DNA from: Chamaea fasciata
Lineage: Eukaryota > Chordata > Aves > Passeriformes > Sylviidae
DNA: 64,000 nt
Reading direction: 5' to 3'
NCBI GenBank assembly: GCA_029207755.1
Contig: JARCOQ010000006.1
Span: 30,586,522-30,650,521, forward strand
The notes under the pieces were generated by a model. That model saw nothing but the letters and a program-made list of their open reading frames with translations. It made no database searches and had not been told where the DNA came from. Positions 47,738 to 61,227 of this stretch are shown in pieces. The translations under genes and the position numbers were made by a program. How positions within the stretch are numbered: the first letter of the stretch is position 1; the number at the start of each line of letters is the position of its first letter.

Positions 47738-50700
47738 CTCAAATGAAAGTGAGATTTCGAAAGAAAATTATTTTCATTAATTTTTTTTCTATTCAGTTTT
47801 GTTTTGTTTTGTTTTCACTTATTAGTGTTACTTCAGCATTTCTTGTAGCAAGGACTTTAGTTTTTGGTTGCACATTCTTTTCTTTTTTTTAAAATTAATG
47901 CAGGTACTAAATTTTTTGAGTTGTTACTATCATCCTATATCAAAATTAGCTTTTTTACATTTTTTATGTGTTTTCATTCTATTGTGGAAAAACAAACTTC
48001 TATTTTATGCTGAAGCACGAGTGACATTAACAAACAAAGGGAACTTGTCAGAACAAAGACCTGTAAGATCCCTTAATTTATATAGAATTTCCCCATCTTC
48101 CTTATTGTTACTCAGAATGATCTCATTATAAATAACACAGTAGTTTTGTAAAGTTGTTTTGTGGAGCTTTTAGTCATGGTGCTTGGAGGATGTAAATTAA
48201 AAAATATTGTAAAAAAATGCTTGACGGAAAATCACATGAAATCTATAATGGAGCTTTATTAGTACCAATAAACTTTCCTAACTACAGTACAGACAGTTGT
48301 TAAAAATACTTGAAACAAATTACCAGCAGGAAATTAAGCTAGAAAAACAATAGGGATCTGGCATGCAATGAAAAAAAAATGCTAAGAAATTCAAACTCAC
48401 ATTTAATATTTCATCATTCCATTCTTACAGAATGCATAATATCTGTATATGGAGGTTAGATCTGTCCACCTTTTGACCTATCTGCTGGCAAACTGTCCCA
48501 AAATAATCGTACCTGCAATTAATCGAAATTCTACAACAGACCTAAAATAGTCCGCTTTTTTTTTTTTTTTGTGAGAGCTGCATGCTACAGAATGTTGTCT
48601 TTTTAAGCATATTATTTACCAGAGGAATAGAAATGTCAGTTTTAAAACCACTCATAACTCCTGCATAATCATACAAGGAAAACTGAAAAGAATACTAAGG
48701 ATGAAATCAAGTCAAAGGTGGCAAAAGAGAAGATCTTACAAAGACTGCAAGATCATTTAGATAAATCCATATTCAAGCATACAAGGGGTTCTTTCTGGAA
48801 AAATACGTCTATAAATAAAACCACTGATTATACTAGCAAAAATCCTATCCAAAACCAGATGTTCAGAGTCACTTCTAAATGAAAAAGTATTTTCTGAAAG
48901 AACTTTAGAGGATTAATTTTCATGCAAGCAGGAGGAATTACAATTTTTGGATTAGATTCCTAAAGTATTTCCTCCTTTGAATCTGCAGAAATTTGAGGAA
49001 AAAATAGTAAAAGGTAGACTTGGATCGATACTCATATCTCTATTCCAGAAGTGTAAAGAATTAGGATTCCAAGGTGCAGCATGTGGTTCCATCAGTGGAA
49101 ACAGCACATATCTCACTGAAATGTCAGCATGGTGTCTGGAACCAGAAGACTTGGACAGATTTTATATGTCCTTTTTGAGATTTAAACAAAGCAAATTACC
49201 TCTTCTGGGGCATGCCTGAGTTAGTTAGGTAATTCCCTCCCTGTCCACTGAACTCCCTGTGTTGGCAATTCAGTATTTATGCATGTAGAGAATAGTCCTA
49301 ACCAAGTGAAAGAGAGACAAGAAAAATAGGAACATAAGTCCCCTGTGAGGTGGGGCATGCTCCAAAGATGTTTAAAACATACTCACAAGTTCAGAAATGT
49401 AGAACAATTAATTCAAACTTACTTTCTGCATACAGAACCCAGAATGCTCCACTCCATTCTGGCAACATCCACCTGGATGGATTCAGGCAATTGTTTATTC
49501 AAAAATCATGTTAGCTAAGTAACTGATTGGTTTGACCATATTTGTGCAATACTCTTTATATGCTAAAACACGACAGATACCTTATTCCTTTCTAGTAGTT
49601 TAGTTGTCAAAAATTGTCAAAAAAAGTGATTTTCAGTTTTTGTAACTGATGATTCAGATTTTTGGAAAGAAAAAGAAATATCAATGTAATATTTTATTTC
49701 CTCTTTTTAAAACTCCATTACTACTATTCCAATGGTTTTACATTCCAGCCTGTGATGTTAGAGCACACTAATATCCTTTTATGAGAAGATGGAAAAAAGT
49801 AGGGGTTAAAATATTTTGGAGCAAGAAATTTACTTTTGTTGTCTTCTTTTTAAACAGATTCATCTCAGTTAACAGTTCAGCAGCGTATGGGATGCACAAC
49901 TACAGAGAATGCTTACATATTTTACATTGAACAATAATTTGTTAAAAGAATTCTAAGGACGTGATTCAAGACTGCTCATACCCTGTTAAGCAGCTTATGC
50001 TTATCTGTTCAATGCAGTCTTGTCAGATGCCTGTGAACCTGCTCTTCCCTGCATAGAGAGTGTGCATTCTGGCATGCTGCTGATCTCAGTGTAACAAAAG
50101 TTTTTCAAAGAATGTGAATTGTTGCTTTCAGAGCATAGTTCAAGTCACAGTCCTGAGAAGACTCCATGTAGATGGACATACTTATATTTTCAATCCTCTA
50201 TAACATGGATCAGGCTTTTCCATGTAACATTAGCATTCAATGTGTCTTAATACTTTCTCTTCACAATTTGTTTCTTATATTTCCTTTTCTTTTCTATTTA
50301 TCTGTCTAGGACACTTTTCTCTTAATATTCATGAATGGCATGGTTGACAATCCTACATGTCAATTCCTATTTTGAAGTGTGATATTCATTTCTATCACCC
50401 TTTTCAGATTCAGTCCATGAACAAAACAGCAAACAGCACAAGCACAGAAATCCACTGTAAAAAAAAAATATGAAAAAGTGTCAGGAAACGTGAAAGTTAA
50501 TCTCAATTTAGCTCATAGAGTGAGTTCTCTAGTGAATTGGAATACAGTTTGATACAGTTGCTAGGGTCTCTAGCTACTAATCAAAAATTAATTGAGTGAA
50601 TGAATTGATTAAGATTTTTTCAACGACATTGTTAAATAGCTTGTAAAATGCCACAGAACATATCTCAAATACTGCAACTGACATCAAATCACATACTTGG

Positions 50701-53700
50701 ATGAGCTGTTAAATGAAATTATTAAAATTCTGTAAGAAAGAGTGCATCCTGTTCAAAGGAATATTTTCCATTTTGAAAGGAGATGGATAAGGAGACAAGA
50801 ATTAAGACAAATTCATGTTATTTTGAGCAGATTGAATCTTATGGGAAAATATCCATCATCATTGCTCATCAGTATTCAGCTAACAGGTTATCATGGATTG
50901 TCATCAGCAGATGAATGACATTTCCAAACACACCAAAAATAAATATATCATTCTTCAGTACTTATCTGAGAAACACACCAATATTCTACTGCAGGAAGAC
51001 ACCAGACATCTCTGCTTCCCATAATGTACCAGCATCTACACAACTTGAGAACAGGTCAAGCCCCTGCATTTATTACCCTCCTAAAGATACTGTAAGAATT
51101 TCTGAAGTACTGCAGGAGCCAGCAGTAAACATCAGGGGAACTTAACACTGCCAGACTATCATAGAAAACCAGCCAGCCTGACTCTGATGTCAGTCTCCTT
51201 GGAAAAAATCCAGCAGAAGACAATGGAGTTATGTTGGACATGCAATGCTATAATTGAGATCTGAATCTCTCCTCCAGAATTTAACGGTGTCTGTTTAAAT
51301 GAGATTTCAGACCTTTCTATAAGACTGACTGTTAGCTGCAAATGCAAAATTGTTTTACTACAACAACTGTTAGCATATATTTCAGAATCTGATAAGTACT
51401 TGAAACTTTGGCACACAACTGCATTTATTCAATGACAGCATATATTTTCCAGGGTATTTTAATTAGTTATAGACGTACATAATCTGAACTTGACCATCTG
51501 ATAGAATGACCCTATTAAAAAAAAACCCCATTGTTGGAACTTTATTTAATATTAGTCTGCCAGAACAAATTTCTGTCCTGGAAATTTTTCTATAAATAAA
51601 TTAAAGGTTAAAATGAATTAAAAGTTGTATTTTGTGAAATGAAATAATTAAATGTGCACAGAAATGGTAAATTGGAGGGTGAAATCCAAACTAATTTTTC
51701 AATTATATTTTTTGTTTACTAATACCTAATAGGACTAATTCTATTTATATATTTTCTGTTCTACAAAACCTCTACTGCTTTTTAAAAAAGCCGTATGAGT
51801 TGAACACAGATCTATTTGTCACATGCATAAACCAGAAAATGTCTGTATTATTTGCTGAAATGTGTCAGTATACAGTTACTGAAGCATAAAGGTGAGCAGC
51901 TTGAGATTCATCTACTTCTGCCTTAAAAGCAAGTTGAAAATTGACAGCACAGTTTGACAAGAATGGTATCTTTACATTTGAAATTAATTAGATAATCATG
52001 AACAAATTTTAGTAGTTTAAATCAGTTAAATATACAGATGTGTAAAATTAGCTTAGTAATTCAATCGGTTATGGCAAGCCCATTATTTTCATTCTTGCAC
52101 TAGACGAAATTCAAAGTTGCAATAAACAGTCATCACAGGACTTTTTGTACTTCAGGACCGCAAAATCTTCAGCAGTATGTGATCAAAATAACACTTGGGC
52201 ACTGCAATAGTTACAGCTAGGATCAACATATAGCAGTTCAACATATAACAAGAGAGCAAAATTATCTTTGGAAAACATTTGGCATAATTTGGCTGGTACT
52301 TCTGAGCACTAACAAAAGCTGCAATAAAACTTAATTTGAACTGAATTGAGAGACCAAACATGAAAAGATAGTAATGTAGAATGTACTTGGATTTATGCCT
52401 GTGGGTTATTTCAAAACTATGCCAATTTTCATGGATACCCAAGTTTAAGAAAAGCTTTTTGAAAATGTGCTCTAAAATCAGAGGCTCTAGGGTCTCAAGA
52501 ATCAATATTGTGCCCCGTTCAGTCATATGAATGCCTAATGTTTCTGTTTCTAATTTATTTGTAATTTTATTCTCAACAAAGTTTGTTTGAAGGTCTTCTC
52601 TGTAGAAATGCTTGCATGTATTCCCCTTTCTATGCGGTGGTTGTAGCATGTGACTCTGAATTATATTTCTGAATTGTCTTTTCAGCTTAATGTATTGTTA
52701 GATACAAATGTCCCATTCTATAGCCATTGTTCTTCTGTGAAGTGGGAAAGCTTGAACCTATATTCTGGTGTCAGAATAAGAGAGAAAAACTATCTTTTCT
52801 GATGTTGAAATAAAAGAAATATGTCTCATTTAAATTGCTTCCTTCCTTTCCTCCATCATTTTAGTCTAGTTTTTAGCTTTTAAATTTTTTCTGTGTGAAA
52901 TGAATACAAATCCAAAATTTTCAAGAAGTTCACTTTCCAAACTTATCTGTGGTTCTATATTTCACATGTTCAGATGTAGTCAAGTATAGTTCCAGCAGCT
53001 AGAAGTAACACCTTTCCCACTTTAACTTTCCAGTTGAAGCTCTGGTGTGAGTTAGAGAACTAAAACATCCACTTCCAAAAGACATGCCACTGGGTTTCTG
53101 CTGAGTGATAACAAGGCAAATCTGTCCTGTCCATTAGGAACATTTTTGTCCTCCTGTAAGAAATTGTTAGACACATTATATGTTCTATTTAGGAATAAGA
53201 AACTCGGACAGCAAGAGTAAGTTCAAAATAGAATATTGTTATTTGTGATGGGAAAAGGTAACCAGGACTATTTTCCTCAAAAATCCTAACAAGGCTCCAA
53301 ACCCTATTGATTTTTCTTGCCCGGAGACTAGGGTAACATAGGAAATAAATCTTAAGTGTTAATGTAGTTAAACTATCCTTAAGCTCTCTGGCAAACCATC
53401 TGCAAAATAGACCTCCCTTTCAACTACATATACATTTAAGAAATGTCTTAAAAGTTTCTCTACCCAAGTGCATGTACATTGAACAAACAGATGGAGAACA
53501 CTGCTAGGACATAAAATACATCATACACTGTAAAAAATCTATCCCCTGAGGGCCTGCCAACCTAACTAATTTCCATATATACTTCCCTATTCCTTCCTTC
53601 CATCCAATATTTTAGGGAAAATGCAAGACTTTTCTGCCTTCGTATCCTTCAGGTTGTCAAAGCTATTATAAACACCATCAAAACCTTGGCCTTGTTAAGC

Positions 53701-54688
53701 ACTAGTAAAGCAGCGTGTTAGGCTTACACTAGTTTGCTCAAAAAGTGCAGTAATTCAGTAAATGCATCCATTTTTAATCACTTTTATCAACACTACTAAA
53801 ATTATTCAGAATTAATAACTGGGCAGGAGGAGTTTATAGCTGTTTCCTTGATGTGCCCATTACTTTTTTTTCCTCTGCTGTAACACAATTAGAAAAGAAG
53901 AAACCTACACTAAACATCATTTAATCAGGAAAATGTTTCTAGTATCTCTTCCCTAGTCTTCCTAGTTATAAATTAAATTAAGATATTTTAGTCTGGTCTT
54001 CTCAAAGACATTGTCTTTTTACATATCACTAAGATCTTCTATTTCCAGATATATTGCCCTATTTAGTCCCAACACCTCAAACTCTGCTGATCTTAAATGC
54101 CTTTTGGTAAACAGAAATGGTGGTTTTATTTAGTCCATATTCAATTTCTGATTAAAGTCATGAAGTGTTTCACTGTAATATTCCCCTATTAGTCATATAA
54201 TTTAATTTTAAATGAGATAAAAATTATTCAAATATTTAAGAAGCAATTAGCCTATTTTTTTCTTATTGTTATATATAAATTATTACCTTTTTAGTAATTC
54301 TCTTCAGAATATTTTATCTCAACCCCCATTCCTATTTCAGAAAGTTGTAATACTAACATATTTTTTCTGCTATTTATTGATCCAGATCTGAGCTGCTTGA
54401 GCCCAGCTGATTTTTCTGTTTGTCTTTAATCAATTAACAGAGAAGTGACATTCCAGCTGAGCATTTGATGCTTAGTAAGATCCTTTCTTGGATGATAATT
54501 TTGTTTTTTAATATTTGAACTCTCTGAAATATTAAATTCATGATCACCAAAGTCAGACAATGAGTCATTCATAGATTCTGAGTTAAAACCCTAAAATACT
54601 TCAGGTTACTAACTACACCACAGGTTTCTATCACTTCCTGTAGAAAAGAATAAATCTTGGAATATATGTGAAAGAAAAGCAAAAAGTG

Positions 54689-54726
54689 AGTTACCAATCT
54701 AGGATCTAGTTACCAATCTAGGATTG
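54689..54726 (+). repeat. 19-bp tandem duplication
   Basis: 'agttaccaatctaggatct' at 54689-54707 is repeated at 54708-54726 with differences only in the last two bases. A recent slippage event. Confidence 0.92.
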
Positions 54727-56586
54727 CTGCAAAGTTAATTCTATTACCTTGGGAAAAATTAACCTTTCACAGATATAAATGTGAAATTACCCAAACTTTC
54801 AAATTCAAGTACTTGTTTTCCTGGTATGTTAAATGGGCAGACTCTTAAAAGATTTTGTTTCTATTGTTGCATGCTGTAAGCAGTAAATGCTCCATGAGAT
54901 AATTCAGGGTTTCCTATAAAGACCTAATTTCTTTCCTGTGCTATCGATGCTACCATAACTTTGTGTACTTTGCCACACCAGGAGTTTAAATGAGTTGTAT
55001 GCCCTTGTTACCAGTCATTTAACACTTTTTTAAACTTTCTGTTGCCCTGTGCTTTAGTGAAAGAAAAGTTAGAAATACACTAAAATAAACTAAAACTTTC
55101 CATCTGTTTGACTTTTTCACACTGCACCAGAGCTTTTTTGGACAATTGTTATCCTGAAAACTACCCAAGTCAGGCAGATGTATGATGGAGAATATGTTGT
55201 ATTCTAATTATCACAGAATTGTTTGCAATTTAAATATAAAAAAATAGTTTATTATAGTGATCATGTCAAATGTAGTGGTATCCAAAAATAAAATCCATAT
55301 TTGGAGTCAGTTTGTCTGGTACAAATATGATTTTAACTTTCTAACAGTGATGGCTTCCATATGATGCTGGAGATGATCAAAATAAGAGGGATGGGAAATA
55401 ATTGGCTGGAACAGAGGTTTTCCTTTCTTCTTGATAGAAAATATTTTAACAGATGCCTCTTAGAAGGAGCTATTCCAGCACTCTGGAAATGAAGCACATG
55501 AAGCTCACTATTTTAACTGCCAGAAATAAGCATTTTAAAAGAAAAAGTCTTTATTTTGACTGGTATTAGGGGACTGATCTTTAAATACTCACTGCAAGTT
55601 ACTTTCCTTAAAGTTAGAAGTATGTGTAGAAAAATAAGTCATCCTATTTTAGCTATTAATTGAGAGTGTAGAAATTTGGGGGTTGCCCTCCTCTTGGGCT
55701 GAATAATTTCTAGATGGAGGAGAAACTCAGAAACTTCTCTTTGTGAAATGGAACTTCCTTGAATGGAACATGGGAATCACATTTAACTTGAAAGTTTCCT
55801 TGGCATAATGCCATAGCTATTACTGGTGAGCCAGGAGAAGACTGTGGCCAGTGGAAAATGGAAAAGATTTTTCTCAAGCTGAAAAGGAGTCTTGAAAATA
55901 AAGCCAAAATAATAAGTGTGTTTGGCTTCTGAGTGGCTAGAAAGTGGACGCGCTGCCACTTACTAGGTGTGCTTGTATAAGGAGTAACGCACAGCTCTAC
56001 CTGACCAGTAATTTTTCTGATAATTTATGGATTAGCATCACTAAACTGACTAATTTAACTCACTCGTGTCAAAGATGGAAAAGTATTTTGGGACCGCAGA
56101 TGACTTTTTCTTCAAGATTGTTACTTCCTGCCATATCACAGATCAAATAACTTTAACTTTATGCCAGTTTGTATCCAAGAGCATAACTGGAAGAAGAAGC
56201 AAGGGAAAGTATTTCAGCTAAGTGTTGATCTGGCATGAGACATTTTGATTAAAAATAGGAATTATTAAAAATGGGGTTTTGTCCTCTAGTAAAATCAATG
56301 CTTCTATTAATCTCATTAGTATTCTTTAAATGAATGCTCTCTGGTATGCAACCTATGTTGAATTACACTGAAAAGAGTGTATTTCATAGTAGATAACTAT
56401 GATGTATTGAAGACAAGTACCTATAAAGGATTAATATTAAAGATGAGTGACATAGCCAGCTTTCCTAACTGCCTTAACAAAAATCTAATGCTTCTTATCT
56501 TCAACAGACCTTTCCCAATGAAGTCAAATCCAGATTGTTTCATACTAAGTACTTCGGGTTCAATTAAACTGGTACTTTTAAATTAC

Positions 56587-56669
56587 ATTTTGTTTTGTAA
56601 AAAAAACCCAAACAACCAAACAAGTTGAACTTTGTTTTGTATAAAAAACCAACCAAACAAACAAGCTGT
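56587..56669 (+). repeat. Imperfect ~42-bp tandem duplication with A/C core
   Basis: Two units, each reading T-rich 'ttgttttgta', then an A run, then CCAAACAA-type sequence and 'acaag(t/c)tg': 56587-56627 and 56630-56669. The units differ by small indels, so the duplication is not very recent. Confidence 0.8.
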
Positions 56670-58137
56670 TGGTACTAATTGAAACATGAACAATGCTTAA
56701 GGCAAACTATACTGTTTCACCTTTTTCCTGACAGTGAGAGTTCCGTCATATAAAATATTCCAGCTAGTTTTTCAACATAATCTCTTAGGGAGCTGTGACA
56801 AAAGACCTAAGATCATCAGTTCAAAGAATCACAGCACTAATGATGGTAAAACTGATGATGTTGCAAGTTGAGCAGAAGACTAAGTCCTCCAATTCATTTT
56901 TCTTGCTTTACAGAGCAGATTACATACATGTGGATGACTGACATCCTCCATGATTGATTTTTGAAAATTGAACAGCATTAAGAAAACTGAAAGGTCTTTT
57001 GATATATTTTTGTGGGTTTCACATGTAAAGTTAGTATAAAGCAAAGTAGGGAATCATCCCAGGGGATGGGAAAAAGACTGGAAGGGAAAGAACATGAAAA
57101 AAATGATTAATATCTCTAAATACACAGATCTCAGGAGGCGAGTCCCAGGAGGCAACCCCCAAGAGATATTCAGAAGTGTACATTGACTTTTTCCTTCTAG
57201 CTTGACCTGATACAGCTTTTCCTAGAAAGACTTATCATCTCTATACTTGTAAAATGATATGTGATTATGGCACAGTGTGCCTGAGATATGAAAAATACCT
57301 CCCATTAAATACAAAAACGTTTAGGCAAAAATCAGCCTGATGTGCTCAGCTGCATGTAAAAGGACCAAAACTCAGGCTGTTCAGCTGAAATACGTATGTC
57401 ATATATAGTAATTGACTACACACAGTCTGTATAGTAGTGCCTGATTTTTAAAGGCCAAGAATATAACTAATGACATAATCCTAAAATGCTATATAGCTAT
57501 ACAATTAACTCTTCTAGCTTTGTTTAGTTACTATTCTAAATATGTCATAAAATAAATTTTAGAAACCAAACTCACTAATAACTACAAGCTATATGTAATA
57601 TCCCCACCATTCTTAAGAAAATAGTAAGTGCTTCATAGTTAGGGATATATTAGAACTCCAAGTGCAGCACTTGTAATCATATAAAAGCATCCTAAAAAGG
57701 TTTCAAATGAGCAAGCTTGCTTTAGGTTAATCCTCATTATAGCAAGACATAACAAAAATGAAAGTACCAATGAGAAGTTAGATGTCTTAAAACATATATC
57801 AACAGAACGTTGAAATATATTTCAAAATATGGCAGAGATAAAGCCACTAATTATATACAGGAAACATGTCTGAGATTTTCCTAAATGGTTACACCATTGA
57901 TATGTAAAATGCAGTAAATTACTACATTTTGATCAATAGAACATCTTGATATTCAGTAAGGAAATAAAAGGCAATAAGTTAACACAGCTGAATTCCTAGA
58001 AGAGGCATGGTGACACTCCAGAAACCAAATTACAATTGTAAATCCTGCTGTGATGAGGTCTGGAACAGGCATTGGACTGGTGAATATGGCTTTATGTCTA
58101 CCAAGGGAGCTTGCCTTCACTGGAATTGCTGAATTCC

Positions 58138-58156
58138 ATTAAAATTTTGTGGGTCG

Positions 58157-58199
<43 letters not shown>
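58138..58199 (+). repeat. 39-A run with ATTAAA 17 bp upstream
   Basis: A perfect run of 39 A occupies 58161-58199. The variant poly(A) signal ATTAAA lies at 58138-58143, the normal distance before a poly(A) tail. This is what the end of a retroposed polyadenylated transcript looks like, but I recognise no coding similarity in the preceding 150 bp and see no target duplication. Chance coincidence in AT-rich DNA is quite possible. Confidence 0.6.
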
Positions 58200-58208
<9 letters not shown>

Positions 58209-58239
58209 GTAAAAAATACCCAAACGTTTGGGAGAACAG

Positions 58240-58600
58240 ATTGGGGAAGATTAGGAATGGGGCTACAGCTGAACCTTATCCCTAATGGGATGCAGCTGTG
58301 TAAGACAGGTGAACAGCATTAAAGGAGAAATGTGGAATGCAGATGTGTGTTGACCAATCACAAAAGAGTAAATGGGCATGCAGGTGTTATGCATGATAGA
58401 GAGAGGAGAGTGAGGCAGAGCTGTTGGATCTAGTAGATTGTGCTGTGAGAGCAAGGACTCAGTGTTGCGAGATGTGGTCTGTGGGATTGCAACTCAGAAA
58501 AGGTATGAGGGCTGATCCTTGCTACTGTCTTTGGCATCAGCCCTTTTAGCCTACTGACAATGAGGGGAAAGGAATGAGAGTTTTTAGATGAGGGACTGAT
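58240..58600 (+). other. Unclassified GC-richer block, possibly LTR- or repeat-derived
   Basis: This block is less AT-rich than its surroundings and reads like repeat DNA ('tatccctaatgggatgcagctgtgt', 'gaccaatcacaaaag', 'gggcatgcaggtgttatgcatg', 'gtgaggcagagctgttgg'). The 'ccaatca' CCAAT-type box, then a degenerate position about 40 bp later where a TATA box would sit, suggest an LTR U3, but I found neither TG/CA ends nor a target duplication. No protein similarity is visible. Confidence 0.3.
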
Positions 58601-60128
58601 GTTGGTGTCACTACTGAGTCTAACACAAATTCAATTACTGTCCTGCGTGAGGAGCAAATGATGACACAAATTCCCTCCTGCTTTCAAAGTGGGGTTCTTT
58701 GCAGTGAACTTAAAAGTCAATAGCATCATAGCTGAAGAAATTTCTAATCAAGGGATAGCAAAACCTAACCATTCTGTCTGCTGCAAATAAGATGTTTTCC
58801 AAAAAAAAAAGACCATTGAATACATATTTCAGGAAGATGAGGCAGAGCTCTCAAAACGTTTTCCTGGTAGTAAAGTCCATGGGGGGTTATGAATTTATTA
58901 GCAAACAGAGCTGAGCTTATGCACTTGGAATGGCTTTAAGAATTTCTGAGAGAAAAACTATTTATACTGTACTGATTATGGTGTTATTAAGCAGAGTGTG
59001 GGGTTTGCACATGCCGGCTGAAACTCCTGTAGCAGAGTCATGTGAAGATACCAAGACACCCATTTGGATCATTTCACAGCACTGAATTTAATAATTTCTG
59101 CAAATATGCCCTTTTATATTGTTTATTACTTTCACTTTCTTTCTTCCTATATAGTCACCTGTTTACAGTACAAAAAGAAGATTGTTGAGGCAGGGGATAT
59201 GTAGACTTTGTTTTATACAGATGTGGCTTTGCTTACTTCAGAGAAAATTCAGTAAAAATTACATCACATTACGTAGTGACAGCATGTAGAAATCTGCTAG
59301 AATTGCAAGAGCACTGGAAGACCACAGAGTAGTGTATACTGCTAAGAAATTTCATCAATCTTTTTTGAGAGAGTTAAGTAACAAAGAACAAAAACTAGCT
59401 TAGCATGAAGAAGGTATAAATAATACTAAAATTATTTCCCTAATTTTTTGCATGCTTTGCTTATTACAGCTTTTGCAAAGATTCAATAAAATGGCTATTT
59501 GATTTGTTTTAGTTCCAAAGAAGTGAAACCTGGTGTAACTAGAGCATGAAAATTAGTGAACACAAAAGATTTCAATACAATTTGACTATTAAGCTGTCAC
59601 AAAGTTTTTCTTCCTCTCAGAAGATACAACATTCAAATTGTTGTAGTGAGCAGAGAGTATAAAAATTCTTTATTTTCATCAATCTGTAGTTTATCATTAC
59701 AAAGAAGGGACAAGGATAACTGAGAGAGGTCTCCATCAGTTCCATAAAAAAGGGATCAAAAATTATGGAAAGGAAGATCTGAGAGTTACATTAGAAATCC
59801 CATTACAATTAAAATAAAGCTGCAAATTTAAGTGTTAATTTATGTGACTTTTCAGTTTGTCCTGGCTGTAACCAGCTCTTTTTCTGTTATTCCCCAGCAT
59901 CTTTATAGGTTGATAGAAAGCAAAGAAGGCATTTTTTAAAAGCTGCTCGTTATAAACTTAGTTACAATTTTGTGTTTGAAAAACTTTGCTTAAAATGTTG
60001 AAAAGTTGGGGAAATTTTGTAATCATGAATTCCCAACAGCTGAGGATGACAGCACCCTTGACTGTACAGTTGTATGTACATAACTCATGTGAAGCTATTC
60101 AAAGTGCTGCATTGATCATGAATCATTT

Positions 60129-60560
60129 TGTTATTGCTTGTACAAAACAAAGTGAGGCAGAGTCTCCAGGCAAGGGAAAAGTGCTTTATTGCAAAAAAAA
60201 CAAGCCTTTTTAAGCAGCTAGCCTATTATCAGTTACATTCCATTCAAGTATAACAAATACAATCCAACCATCCACATAAAACACAATGTGAGCATGCAAT
60301 GGTTAGAGAACTTGTTTTTCTACCTCCATTTCAGTTGAGTCACTTTCCCACAATCCTTTTCTGCTTAGTAATCCTTTTCTACTTAGCCAAAGTAACAGGT
60401 CTGAGCCATGATTTTTATAAGGTTAACAAGGACCTTCTTTTATAAGGTTTTTGTATGCAGCAGTTGTTATAGATTTTGAATACTCAAAAAGGCCCTGATC
60501 TTTCTTTATCTTGGCCCCCCAGAGAGACCTTATTTGTGAATAAACTTCAGGCATAAGTGA
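60129..60560 (-). mobile_element. LTR of an endogenous retrovirus, minus strand; right end unresolved
   Basis: Read on the minus strand, 'gctgcttaaaaaggcttg' (TATA-like, 60205-60213) is followed about 20 bp later by 'gcaataaagca' (AATAAA at 60185-60190) and then a roughly 55-bp U5 'cttttcccttgcctggagactctgcctca...', ending near 'aataaca' at 60129. A TATA box so close before the poly(A) signal, with a short R, resembles alpharetrovirus/ERVK-type LTRs. The U3 would extend rightward; a TG start near 60560 ('tgcctgaag') is plausible but not proven, and no matching flanking duplication was found. No gag, pol or env sequence lies next to it, so it is a solo or truncated LTR. Confidence 0.6.
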
Positions 60561-60798
60561 CTAGTGAGCTGTGCTGAGGTTAGTATACTTGTCTGGCATA
60601 CTAGAAGTGCAGATGCATATTTTCACAATATGTTTCTTTGCCTAGGTTTTGAGGTATCATATATCATCTTCTGATGTTGTGGAAAGCACAGAACTGTTAG
60701 GACACTTTAATTTTACCAAACAGTGAGCTGAAAGATTGTAAAAGGAACGTGAACCCCCTGTCAACCCACTCTGCCCTATGGACAATTAATCTGGGAGA

Positions 60799-61227
60799 TG
60801 TGGTGCAGAAAGGTAATTTTTCCAGGGAAAAATGCAGAAGTAGCAGTCTGTGGCAGCCATCTTGGCCTTAAGGAGAGTCCTGTGGAGAAGAGCAACTTGT
60901 TGCACTTAACTTTGATAAAGACTGTCTGTTCTCTTGGGAAAGGTGCATACCAGAGGAATGACTACAGTCATAAACACCACATGTCAATGTTTTTCTTCTG
61001 CTCCCAGGATGCTGAGAGGCAGAGTGTTTAAGTGAATGGCTGATAAGGGCAGAAACATTGGCTCTAACAAATGTTTGGTGGTGTGGCAATTTTGTCTTTC
61101 CTTCTGTGTGTTCCCAAGACTTTCTTTAAGCTTTCCCATGGTAGAAACATAAATGCTGGAGTGTGTGTAATAAAGATGGATCCTGCTGGAAGAAGCAGTG
61201 GTCTCTGTTTTTTTCCAAGCTGCTACA
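60799..61227 (+). mobile_element. Possible LTR, plus strand
   Basis: The stretch starts TGTGGTGCAG and could end TGCTACA, giving TGT/ACA termini. It is GC-richer than its surroundings, contains 'gcagccatcttggcc', and has an AATAAAG poly(A)-type signal near 61169 about 55 bp before the proposed end. No target duplication matches at these ends and I do not recognise the family. Several short overlapping open frames on both strands (60798-61256) are not convincing as genes. Confidence 0.3.

Larger units (their letters stand above)
47744..58160. other. Unique AT-rich non-coding sequence, 10.4 kb
   Basis: The longest element-poor part of the window. I recognise no exon, RNA gene or retroelement. 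It contains a run of GTTTT units near 47796-47814, a 14-T run at 48556-48570, two small tandem duplications (54689-54726 and 56587-56669) and a 165-codon minus open frame at 52152-52649 (see findings). Other open frames, such as 48977-49219 plus, have no motif I can name. Confidence 0.5.

Noticed and set aside
48977..49219. An 80-codon plus frame of fairly protein-like composition
   Set aside because: I looked for an exon signature, but no family similarity is apparent and the frame is short.
56820..56900. 'agaatcacagcac' followed by 'gatgatg', reminiscent of a CR1 minus-strand end
   Set aside because: The required 'ggttggaa..gacct' block is absent, so chance similarity is likelier.
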